Below, piece after piece: positions 57,016-64,000 of a stretch of 64,000 nucleotides of DNA. Both the position numbers and the translations under genes were made by a program. Where the stretch lies: the NCBI GenBank assembly GCA_963665975.1, contig OY762508.1, forward strand, positions 992,001 to 1,056,000. The letters are read 5' to 3'. The notes under the pieces were generated by a model that saw nothing but the letters and a program-made list of their open reading frames with translations, was not told where the DNA came from and made no database searches. Within the stretch, counting starts at the first letter, position 1; each line of letters begins with the position of its first letter. This stretch comes from G963665975 sp963665975 (GTDB taxonomy: Bacteria > Bacteroidota > Rhodothermia > Rhodothermales > Bin80).

Positions 57016-58941
57016 ATGCGCTCGGGACACGTCAGTCTGATCTTGGGATTGCTCGGTATCCTGCTGCTTCCCGCAGCAGCTTGGGGCCAGTCCTTTGGTC
57101 CGGCCGAATGGATCAGGCAAGGATGGATGCCGCAGGAAGGGACCAGACGCTCTACATTATATCCGCTCGGAATCGCTGTCGGGAAAGGGGATGAGGTCTT
57201 CGTAACCGGAGATCTGACCCGCACGGCATACTTCGCTGGAGGCGCAGTCGATTCTTCGGACATGCATGCGCCGCATATCAGCATACTTGATACGCCCGGA
57301 AGCACGGGATTTCTTGTCCGGTATGACGGCGAAGGCGGCAAGCTCATCTTCGCGCAGCCCGGACTCGGAATTGCGCTGGCCCCATACTTTGAAACCAGGG
57401 ACACCGGCAACGGTCACGCGATTGCGGTAGCCGGAGATCGCCTGTACGTTGCGGAAGGAACTGGAATCACTTCGAGTTGGGTTCATGGAGCCAAAGGGGC
57501 AATGGTCGTCACGGCACGTGACCTGGACGGTGCACTCAGGCACAGGATCACGCTGCGTGTTAAGGATATGCATTATGAGTATCCGACAAGGGCGTTTATC
57601 CATGGACTAGGGCTGGATGCCGAGCACAACCTCTACATTGCCGGGAAGTACGACGATACCCTGTACGTGGCGCCGGATGTCATTCTGCCCCCTTCGGAGG
57701 GGTACCATCCGTATAAAGACACGTGGAACGTGTTCGTTGCCAGCTATGCTCCAGACGGTACGCTGCGCTGGGCTCGCCAGTTAGGTGGCAAGGGGTATGA
57801 CGAAATTAGTTTTTCTACTATCAACGCCGACAAGGCGGCATTTGACGTGGATGCTGCCGGCAACATGGTATTGGGTGCGAGGATCCACGAGTTGCTTGCG
57901 GACTCAGCGCAAGTGGATGTCCCCGCTGTGCCGGAAGATGGCATAGTGCTGGTTTCGTATGATAAAGACGGCCGTCTGGCGTGGATGCGCACACTGAAGG
58001 ATTTTGGCATCGCCTATGGTCCGGAGAATGATTACTTCCTGTATGTGCCGAATCCGGTATCCCTGCGCCGGGACCGCGAGGGAAGTCTGTACGTCGTGTG
58101 GCGCAAGGCAGGATGGCGCGACTACAGTGACCACCATTCGCTGACCGTAGGCGACTCCACGTTTGTGGCCGGAACTGAGAAGCCTTTAACTATCCTGGCG
58201 AAGTATGATGCCGAAGGAACCCTGCTATGGGCTCGGCATCTGGATACGGATCTGCGTGCGGCGCCGGCAGGTCTGGAGGTCACAGAGGAAGGCCATGTGT
58301 ACGTTTGGGGGCGTTATTCCGGACAGCACCTCCGGCTGGAGGACTTGGTACTGGAAAGCGCGGTAGCACCCATTGAAAAAACGAAGGGCTTTGTGGCGCA
58401 TTATGACGAGCATGGCCGCCTCGTTAGGGCGATGCTTGCACACGGGACCGGCTCGTCAACGAGAGATGACGGTTTGACTTCGCTATTGGCGCTTGATGTT
58501 GGCCCGTCTGGCGACGTATATCTTGTCGGCAGATACAGAAGATACATAACCAACACGGTAGCAACCGGCATGGTGATCTTGGGAGCGGATACGCTTTTCG
58601 CAAGAGGGAAGCAAAACATCTTCGTTGCCAAGTACAGCGCCACGTCGCTGTCCTCGGAGCCCTCTGTGGAAATGCCTGGCGGCGTGATCGCGGTTTCGAG
58701 CTATCCCAACCCGTTTGTCGATGCGACGACCATCTCGTACAGCCTGCCGGAACCGGGCAGGGTGAAACTGACCGTATACGACATACTGGGGCGCAAGCTG
58801 GCAGTTCTCGTGGACGAAAGGCAGGGCGCCGGATCCCATTCCGCCCGGCTGGATGCGTCCGCCTGGCCGAACGGGATATACCTGTATCGCCTCGAGGCGG
58901 GAGGCCGGTTTACGACAGGCAGGCTGGTGCACAGGAAGTAA
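57016..58941 (+). CDS. T9SS-secreted beta-propeller protein (SBBP-like)
   Basis: A 641-residue secreted protein. Start chosen at the ATG opening MRSGHVSLILGLLG; the signal peptide ends near AAAWGQ. The body has repeated blades of about 60-70 residues with GDEVFVTGDLTRTAYFAGGA, LYIAGKYDDTLYVAP, HVYVWGRYSGQHLRLEDLVL and DVYLVGRYRRYITN, the pattern of SBBP/beta-propeller repeats. The C-terminus is a type A sorting domain (VSSYPNPFVDATTISYSLPE to TTGRLVHRK). Probably surface-attached; no enzymatic motif was seen. It sits between a decayed T9SS gene and an IS1634 remnant. Confidence 0.85.
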   Translation: MRSGHVSLILGLLGILLLPAAAWGQSFGPAEWIRQGWMPQEGTRRSTLYPLGIAVGKGDEVFVTGDLTRTAYFAGGAVDSSDMHAPHISILDTPGSTGFLVRYDGEGGKLIFAQPGLGIALAPYFETRDTGNGHAIAVAGDRLYVAEGTGITSSWVHGAKGAMVVTARDLDGALRHRITLRVKDMHYEYPTRAFIHGLGLDAEHNLYIAGKYDDTLYVAPDVILPPSEGYHPYKDTWNVFVASYAPDGTLRWARQLGGKGYDEISFSTINADKAAFDVDAAGNMVLGARIHELLADSAQVDVPAVPEDGIVLVSYDKDGRLAWMRTLKDFGIAYGPENDYFLYVPNPVSLRRDREGSLYVVWRKAGWRDYSDHHSLTVGDSTFVAGTEKPLTILAKYDAEGTLLWARHLDTDLRAAPAGLEVTEEGHVYVWGRYSGQHLRLEDLVLESAVAPIEKTKGFVAHYDEHGRLVRAMLAHGTGSSTRDDGLTSLLALDVGPSGDVYLVGRYRRYITNTVATGMVILGADTLFARGKQNIFVAKYSATSLSSEPSVEMPGGVIAVSSYPNPFVDATTISYSLPEPGRVKLTVYDILGRKLAVLVDERQGAGSHSARLDASAWPNGIYLYRLEAGGRFTTGRLVHRK

Positions 58942-59020
58942 GCAATCCGGGTTTCTCAACGCATGGCCCGCCGCCGTCAGGCTCCGCATTACTCCGAAAA
59001 TATCCCTCATTCAGGCCTTT

Positions 59021-59056
59021 CTAAACTTCCGTTAAATCCCCAACTGGGAAGTTTAG
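59021..59056 (+). terminator. Hairpin after the T9SS propeller gene
   Basis: Perfect 10-base inverted repeat CTAAACTTCC / GGAAGTTTAG with 16-base loop, 80 bases after the stop codon. It has no strong T-tract. Position suits a terminator. Confidence 0.4.
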
Positions 59057-59176
59057 ACAGACTTGGTTTCTTAGTACTCTTCCGGCAGCAGGGTGGCCGC
59101 CATCCAGATAGCGGGAGGGCATTCGATAGCCTTCCACGCGACCATCCTGCCCGGCGAGCCGTATTTTGTGCTCATG

Positions 59177-59220
59177 GCTGAACTTCATAGTATTTGAGTG
59201 CAGATACTATGAAGTTCAGC
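59177..59220. repeat. Perfect 17-base hairpin at the IS1634 fragment boundary
   Basis: GCTGAACTTCATAGTAT and ATACTATGAAGTTCAGC face each other around a 10-base loop (TTGAGTGCAG). The loop and right arm are transposase coding sequence (LSADTMKFS); the left arm is its inverted copy. The left arm, loop and first bases recur at 14237-14266. Confidence 0.85.
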
Positions 59221-59664
59221 TACAAGCGGCTCTCAGCCGTAGAGGCCGCCTTCCGCAGCCTCAAGACGGTGGACCTGAAGGTCAGTCCCATCCGGCATTG
59301 GAAGATGCCTCGCGTCCTCTGCCACATCTTCCTGTGCATGCTGGCCTACTACGTGCAGTGGCACATGCAGCAACGTCTGGCCCCGATGCTCTTTGCCGAA
59401 GACGACCCGGAGGGCAAAATGCGCAAGAGCGTGGTGCAGGCGGCCCGACGGTCCGCCTCGGCCGAGCAAAAGGCCCGCACCAGGCGCACGGCAACCGGCC
59501 AGAAGGATCTCAGCTTTGCCTCCCTGATGTCGCATCTGGCCACGCTGTGCAAGCACAAGGTCAGCTCGCAGACCCCGGGCAAGCACGAATCCTTCACGAC
59601 ACTCGGCAGACTGAGCAAGCTGCAAGTCCGCGCCTTCGAGCTGCTTGCGATCAAGATGAAGTAG
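59194..59664 (+). pseudogene. IS1634-family transposase, C-terminal fragment
   Basis: A 156-codon frame matching the C-terminus of IS1634-family transposases: YKRLSAVEAAFRSLKTVDLK (including the catalytic-Glu block AFRSLKT), RVLCHIFLCMLAYYVQWHMQ and QRLAPMLFAEDDPEGKMRKS, ending in SFASLMSHLATLCKHK. The N-terminal two thirds, with the first two catalytic Asp, are absent. The TTG at 59194 lies in the loop of the hairpin described above. The nearby DNA up to 59836, where the duplicated sulfatase block starts, has no gene and may be the element's end. Confidence 0.85.
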
Positions 59665-59836
59665 GGACGCGTTCCCAGACAAGTACGTTGCCGGAACCAG
59701 ATCTCTCTTAGTCTCGGCCGCTCCAGGGCCTCAGTAAGGAAGGTGTATTGCACCACCACTGCTCCATTATTAGGAAGAACTCTGCAAATACCTCATTACC
59801 TTCATGTAGGCTTTAGGGGACACTCCCGTTAAAAGA

Positions 59837-60241
59837 GCCCCGGCGATGACCACTGATCTCTACCCTACGCAACTGGCGCTGGCGGGCCTGCCCCAGCGAG
59901 CGGATCAGCATCTTGACGGAGTGAATCTTGCCCCACTATTGACTGCAAACCAGGACGCGCCGCCGCGGGCGCTTCACTGGCACTTTTCGCATTATCACGG
60001 ATCCGGCAACCGTCCCACCGGGGCGATACGCAGAGGCGATTACAAATTAATCGAATGGTTCGAGGATGGCCGCATGGAGTTATACGACGTGGCGTCTGAC
60101 CTCGGCGAAACCACGGATCTGGCGGACCAGATGCCCCGGGAAGTCGCCGCATTACGCAAGACCCTGGAGGAATGGCGTAAGGCGGTAGACGCCCGCATGC
60201 CGACTTCGAATCCTGATTGGGCCCCGCCGGAGGGCAGGTAA
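59837..60241 (+). pseudogene. Sulfatase C-terminal fragment (second copy)
   Basis: About 134 codons equal to the last 134 of the sulfatase at 54.4-55.8 kb, with five amino-acid differences, all in the first 60 residues (for example TQLALAGLPQ against TLLALAGLSQ). The catalytic N-terminal part with the formylglycine motif is missing. An internal ATG gives a 131-residue frame, but it has no signal or active site. The differences imply that the fragment derives from a distinct paralogous sulfatase, not from a fresh copy. Confidence 0.85.
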
Positions 60242-60731
60242 CCGCATGCAACAAGGAACTGCTACGGCGCCACGAGCCGATAGCTTACGAATGCCACCTC
60301 CTTGCTGTCAGGCGACCAGGACGGCACGTTGATTGTGCCCTGCCCGCCAAAGAGTTTCGCTAGCACCCGCGGCTCACCACCGGTCGCAGGCATGATCCGC
60401 AGCACCACGTCCTTGTTCGGTGGGTGGCCTTCCACGCTCTTGTCATACGACAGAAAGACGATCCACTTCCCGTCCGGAGATGGATGCGGAAACCAATCCC
60501 CATAGGCATCATCCGGCGTCACCGGCTCCTGGTTCGCTCCATCCGGATCCATGCGCCAGATGTTCATTTGGCCGGTGCGTACAGAATTGAAATAGATCGT
60601 ACCGCCATCTGGCGAGTACTCCGGACCGTCATCCAGGCCAGGAGCGTTCGTCAACCTCGTCTCTTCGCCGCCATCTATGCTAATGGCGTAGACATCATAC
60701 TCGTCGTTGCGCCGCGCGCAATATACGAGCG
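59837..60731. repeat. Direct repeat, copy 2 (895 bases)
   Basis: Partner of 55427-56321. Here it continues into the intact PD40 gene on its right side and abuts IS1634 remnant DNA on its left. Confidence 0.95.
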
Positions 60732-61770
60732 TTTTGCCGTCCGGCGACCAGCCGTGCCAGTAAGAAGGCGACAGGGGAGTCACCTGCCTGGGGACCCCTC
60801 CCGTGCTGGGCAACACGTAAATCGTTGACGCACCACTCTCCGGTGAATGGCTGATGGCCAACTGCGTGCCATCCGGAGAATAGCCATGGTCATTATTGCA
60901 CCGGTCCGCAAATCCTGTATCCAACTGCTCGGGCTCGCCTCCTTCCACGCCGATCAGGTAAAGAAGCCCCTCGCTGTTGAACAAGAGTGACGCGCCGTCG
61001 AGCGACCAGTTGGGAGCTTCGAAGTGCTCCCGGGCCTGCCGCACCGTGCGCCGCGCGCCGGTTTCTCTGGTGACGATTTCGAGCGTGCTTTCCAGCACCC
61101 GCTCCTCAACGACTCCGATGGACTCGTAACCAACGTTGGAGAACACCGCTGTTTCCTGCGTGCTTTCGTCATGAGCGCAGACGACCAGGCCCGCATAGGC
61201 CTCATCAGGAAGATCCACGCTTACGCTGCCAACAATCTGAAAAGGCTTGCCCTCCGGTGCCACATACAGCGTAAACAGATCTCCCGTGCGCTCCAGCCGA
61301 ACAGAAGCGGGTGCCCGGACCGCAGACTGGACTTCGGCGGTTTCGCCGCCGGCTTCGGCCCGCCATTGCAATACGATGAAACCATCTCCATGAACGAGGG
61401 CGTCCACGTACGCCGCATCCTCAGCGAGGCTGCCACGCACCATCCAACCGGCCTTCCGATACTGATGGCCTGTCTCGCCCTCGAATGCCACGTCAGCGCT
61501 AAGGATTACGTCGCCCGACGCCTTCCGCCACGCATAATAGAATGCATCACGCGTCCCGTAGATGTCTTCGCCACTGCCCGTGATGCGGTAGATCTGCGAA
61601 GAGGCATCGTAATGCACGCTACCGCCTAACGGCGCAGCTCCGACGTTCGTCTCCCCCTCAAACATCCCGAGCCCCCCACCGGACGTGCACGACGCCACCA
61701 GACACCCCCACAGGAGTAAGCCTGCAGGTATCCGAAGGTGATTGGTTCGATTTCTTAGTCCGGAAATCAT
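60262..61770 (-). CDS. PD40/TolB-like lipoprotein with N-terminal lectin-like domain
   Basis: A 502-residue predicted lipoprotein (start MISGLRNRTNHLRI, lipobox LVASC, Cys28). Residues about 45-230 resemble a DUF1349/concanavalin domain (YYAWRKASGDVILSADVAFE, AGWMVRGSLAEDAAYVDALV). Residues about 250-500 are PD40 blades: NWSLDGASLLFNSEG, YSPDGTQLAISHS, WSPDGKTLVYCARRNDEYD and PSWSPDSKEVAFVSYR. Probably a periplasmic or outer-membrane glycan- or protein-binding factor. It starts 41 bases after the Nif3-like gene ends, so the two are likely one operon. Its 3' 470 bases are duplicated at 55.85-56.32 kb. Confidence 0.88.
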   Translation of the reverse strand: MISGLRNRTNHLRIPAGLLLWGCLVASCTSGGGLGMFEGETNVGAAPLGGSVHYDASSQIYRITGSGEDIYGTRDAFYYAWRKASGDVILSADVAFEGETGHQYRKAGWMVRGSLAEDAAYVDALVHGDGFIVLQWRAEAGGETAEVQSAVRAPASVRLERTGDLFTLYVAPEGKPFQIVGSVSVDLPDEAYAGLVVCAHDESTQETAVFSNVGYESIGVVEERVLESTLEIVTRETGARRTVRQAREHFEAPNWSLDGASLLFNSEGLLYLIGVEGGEPEQLDTGFADRCNNDHGYSPDGTQLAISHSPESGASTIYVLPSTGGVPRQVTPLSPSYWHGWSPDGKTLVYCARRNDEYDVYAISIDGGEETRLTNAPGLDDGPEYSPDGGTIYFNSVRTGQMNIWRMDPDGANQEPVTPDDAYGDWFPHPSPDGKWIVFLSYDKSVEGHPPNKDVVLRIMPATGGEPRVLAKLFGGQGTINVPSWSPDSKEVAFVSYRLVAP

Positions 61771-61811
61771 GGCCTCTGATAGTCCCAACAAGTGATAGAT
61801 ACGGAAAAACA

Positions 61812-62678
61812 TCATACATACCGATAAGGATCACCGGTAGCAACGTGTAGCACAGGGATGTCTGGCACTTGTGGCTGCAGCCATTCGGCGAGCCACTGCA
61901 TGCCCGGCTCTTCGCTGAGCGCATGGCCGAGAATGATGAGGGCCTTCCTGCGACCGGCCAGGGCGGCGTCGCGCACGTATTCGGGAGTTTCCCACTCGCT
62001 GACCTCCCCGCACACGAGCACATCTACATCCTCACGCCCGAGATAGGAAATCTGTCTGCGTCCGCCCCAAGCTCCCACCAGCAGCCCGATGTTGCTGCAC
62101 TCCGCATCAGGATCTCCCATGACACGCGCTACCAGCGTACCGAACCTGCTCTTCAGGAATACGACCAGTTCCGACAGCCGCACGGGAGGAATGGTGCACA
62201 AGTCCGGCTGCCCGGGATGCGCGTACTCTTCCCAGCCAAGGAGTCTGAGCACGCCGGTGGCGATGCCATCCGGCTCATAGCGATGCCAATAGTCATGGAA
62301 GCGCCATACTACGATACCATGCTCTTCAAGCATGGTTCGCTTGGCAAGATACACGGCGTCATGCTCCAGCCAATCTGTTTCGTCCAGATGATTGTAGTAC
62401 GTCGGCTCGTGGGTGATTACCAAGTTTGCGCCGCTCCGGATGGCCTCCTCTACCACGGCTCCCGTCGCCAGAAACGTCGTCACAATGCCCGTTATGGGCC
62501 TGGTTGGATCACCTGACTTCACCGTGTCCACAGAACCCTTCCAGGGAGCACCCGGGATATTGGCCGTGATGAGGTCGATAACATCCTGGATGGTCTGTAC
62601 GCGCGGAACGGCACCTGCCAGTGAGGAGGCGCCCATGGCCATCGCAGTTCCCGTAAGAAAGTCGCGTCGTGAAGGCAT
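61812..62678 (-). CDS. Nif3-like (DUF34) metal protein with Tat signal
   Basis: A 288-residue Nif3/YbgI-type protein. Start at MPSRRDFLTGTAMAMGASSL, a twin-arginine signal (Arg4-Arg5), so it should be exported folded to the periplasm. Body: TIQDVIDLITANIPGAPWKG, GIVTTFLATGAVVEEAIRSG and NLVITHEPTYYNHLDETDWL (metal-binding His), then VDVLVCGEVSEWETPEYVRD and ALIILGHALSEEPGMQWLAE (His/Glu ligands near the end). The family is normally cytoplasmic; function is unresolved. It is co-directional with the PD40 lipoprotein and divergent from the DUF1080 gene. Confidence 0.85.
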   Translation of the reverse strand: MPSRRDFLTGTAMAMGASSLAGAVPRVQTIQDVIDLITANIPGAPWKGSVDTVKSGDPTRPITGIVTTFLATGAVVEEAIRSGANLVITHEPTYYNHLDETDWLEHDAVYLAKRTMLEEHGIVVWRFHDYWHRYEPDGIATGVLRLLGWEEYAHPGQPDLCTIPPVRLSELVVFLKSRFGTLVARVMGDPDAECSNIGLLVGAWGGRRQISYLGREDVDVLVCGEVSEWETPEYVRDAALAGRRKALIILGHALSEEPGMQWLAEWLQPQVPDIPVLHVATGDPYRYV

Positions 62679-62841
62679 GGCTATAGACGTGTGTTCCAAA
62701 TGAAAATACCCACGGACGTGTTCATATATTGGTGCAGAGCACCCGACTTGAAATTGACAGTACAAAATCCCGCAACGTGCTCCAAAACCGTTCGCTTCGT
62801 AGTACATTTAGGAATCCTCTTCTCCTGTTACCACTTACGCC

Positions 62842-64000
62842 ATGAATTGCTGCAACACCGCACGCTGTGTCCTGATTGCCGTCGTTTTGATTCCCCACCT
62901 GGCCGCCGCCCAGGACGACGGATGGACGGCCATGTTTAACGGCACCGACCTCTTAGGCTGGACACGCCTTAACGGCGAGGCGCCCTATGCCATTGACGAT
63001 GGGGATATCGTGGGAACGACTATGACGGGTACGCCGAACACGTTTCTTGCGACAGACCAGGCATACGGGGATTTTGCACTGAGTCTCGATGTTCTGGTCG
63101 ACCCGGCCATTAATTCCGGGATCCAGATCCGTAGCCAGAGCGATCCGGAATATCTCAAGGGCCGCGTGCACGGCTACCAGGTCGAAATCGACCCCAGTCC
63201 ACGGGCCTGGAGTGGTGGTATCTACGACGAGGCGCGCCGCGGCTGGCTCTACCCGCTGACAGTCAATCAGGCCTGCCGGGAAGCATTCAACAACGGCGCA
63301 TGGAACCACTACTATATTGAGGCGATCGGACCATCATTGCGCACATGGATTAACGACGTCCCCTGTGCCTCGCTGTATGACAACACGACACTGGAAGGCT
63401 TTATTGCACTGCAGGTGCACAGTGTGCGCGGTGAAGATATGGCGGGTCGGGAGGTAAGGTGGCGGAACGTCCGCATCAAGACAGAAGATGTGGCGCCCCG
63501 CGAATGGACAGACAACTACGTGGTGAATCTGGTCCCCAACACGCTTTCTCCGCAGGAGGAAGCGCAGGGATGGACGCTGCTGTTTAATGGAAGGACCACA
63601 GTTGGATGGCGGGGCGCCGGCAAGGACACTTTTCCAGCGCAAGGCTGGCGCGTACAGGACGGCGTCCTTATCGTGGAAGCCTCCGGGGGTGCGGAAGCCG
63701 CATATGGCGGCGACATCGTAACCGTCGGCGAGTACGCCATGTTCGAGTTCAGCCTCGACTTCATGCTGACAGAGGGGGCAAACAGTGGCATCAAGTATTT
63801 CATCACGGAAAGCTACGGAAGCGATGCCTCCGCGATTGGATTGGAATACCAGCTCCTGGACGACGCAAAGCATCCGGATGCCACACAGGGCGCAGGCGGC
63901 AATCGGACCCTCGGCTCACTCTACGATCTCGTCCCGGCGCACAAGGACAAGACCGTCCATGGTACAGGCAAGTGGAATCGGGCGAGAATTCTCGTTACCG
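62842..64000 (+). CDS. DUF1080 (3-keto-disaccharide hydrolase-like) protein, 3' partial
   Basis: Open to the window end, 386 residues visible. Signal peptide at the start (MNCCNTARCVLIAVVLIPHL, cleavage near AAAQDD). Two DUF1080 domains are seen: the first with GWTAMFNGTDLLGWTRLNG and NSGIQIRSQSDPEYLKGRVH, the second from about residue 240 with GWTLLFNGRTTVGWRGAG and NSGIKYFITESYG. DUF1080 proteins have a concanavalin-like fold and include 3-keto-disaccharide hydrolases. Two tandem domains suggest a carbohydrate-binding or cleaving role outside the cell. It is divergent from the Nif3-like gene across 163 bases. Confidence 0.9.
   Translation, partial: MNCCNTARCVLIAVVLIPHLAAAQDDGWTAMFNGTDLLGWTRLNGEAPYAIDDGDIVGTTMTGTPNTFLATDQAYGDFALSLDVLVDPAINSGIQIRSQSDPEYLKGRVHGYQVEIDPSPRAWSGGIYDEARRGWLYPLTVNQACREAFNNGAWNHYYIEAIGPSLRTWINDVPCASLYDNTTLEGFIALQVHSVRGEDMAGREVRWRNVRIKTEDVAPREWTDNYVVNLVPNTLSPQEEAQGWTLLFNGRTTVGWRGAGKDTFPAQGWRVQDGVLIVEASGGAEAAYGGDIVTVGEYAMFEFSLDFMLTEGANSGIKYFITESYGSDASAIGLEYQLLDDAKHPDATQGAGGNRTLGSLYDLVPAHKDKTVHGTGKWNRARILVT

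Overview
The window looks like a chromosome segment of a diderm bacterium of the Bacteroidota/Rhodothermota line, most plausibly a Rhodothermales relative. This is an inference from gene content: three C-terminal type IX secretion (T9SS) sorting domains (two in apparently intact genes), many predicted lipoproteins, Mpl muropeptide recycling, CcmF, an ArsS-type arsenosugar operon, and secreted-catabolism families (sulfatase, PhoD-like phosphatase, DUF1501, DUF1080, PD40 lipoproteins). Base composition is moderately GC-rich. No rRNA, convincing tRNA, CRISPR array or intact prophage was seen.

Layout. 1-3.1 kb: the 3' part of mpl and a lipoprotein amidohydrolase. 3.6-6 kb: ccmF. 6-10 kb: a minus-strand Mn/Zn/Fe-type ABC importer (troABCD-like) in which both permeases carry winged-helix tails; the likely matching DtxR/MntR regulator is at 40.6 kb. 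10-14 kb: a PD40 lipoprotein, a thioredoxin-TPR protein and an SRPBCC protein. 14-15 kb: gene-free DNA. 15-17.3 kb: a serine-hydrolase lipoprotein with a T9SS tail. 17.6-24.5 kb: a deoxysugar (L-fucose/L-rhamnose) operon. 24.5-27.3 kb: a lipoprotein and a Tat-exported DUF1501 protein. 27.7-30.4 kb: arsR-arsM-peroxidase-like-arsS. 30.4-35 kb: a heterodimeric ABC exporter with ribonuclease Z between its two subunits. 35.3-40.6 kb: an accessory stretch with a DUF4143 ATPase at a nested palindrome, a decayed ISL3 transposase, arginase, a decayed HEPN-like gene and an alpha-carbonic anhydrase broken by two in-frame stops. 40.6-46.8 kb: mntR, mnmD, a two-subunit aconitase-X enzyme, a serine hydrolase and an amidohydrolase. 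46.9-51.4 kb: a 1487-residue ExoI/DinG fusion. 51.7-64 kb: PhoD-like phosphatase, sulfatase, T9SS proteins, a duplicated sulfatase/PD40 block, an IS1634 remnant, an exported Nif3-like protein and a DUF1080 protein.

The functional themes are uptake and breakdown of sulfated, deoxysugar-rich polymers at the cell surface, metal and arsenic handling, and one unusual DNA-repair nuclease-helicase. Several loci show decay: fragments of at least two IS families, frameshifted genes, a truncated aldolase and a recombined duplication. These remnants flank the accessory genes and explain much of the non-coding sequence. The most unusual items are the ExoI-degenerate exonuclease-DinG fusion, the nested palindrome over the DUF4143 start, the gradient of divergence in the duplicated sulfatase/PD40 block, and the perfect hairpin at the IS1634 fragment that recurs 45 kb away.
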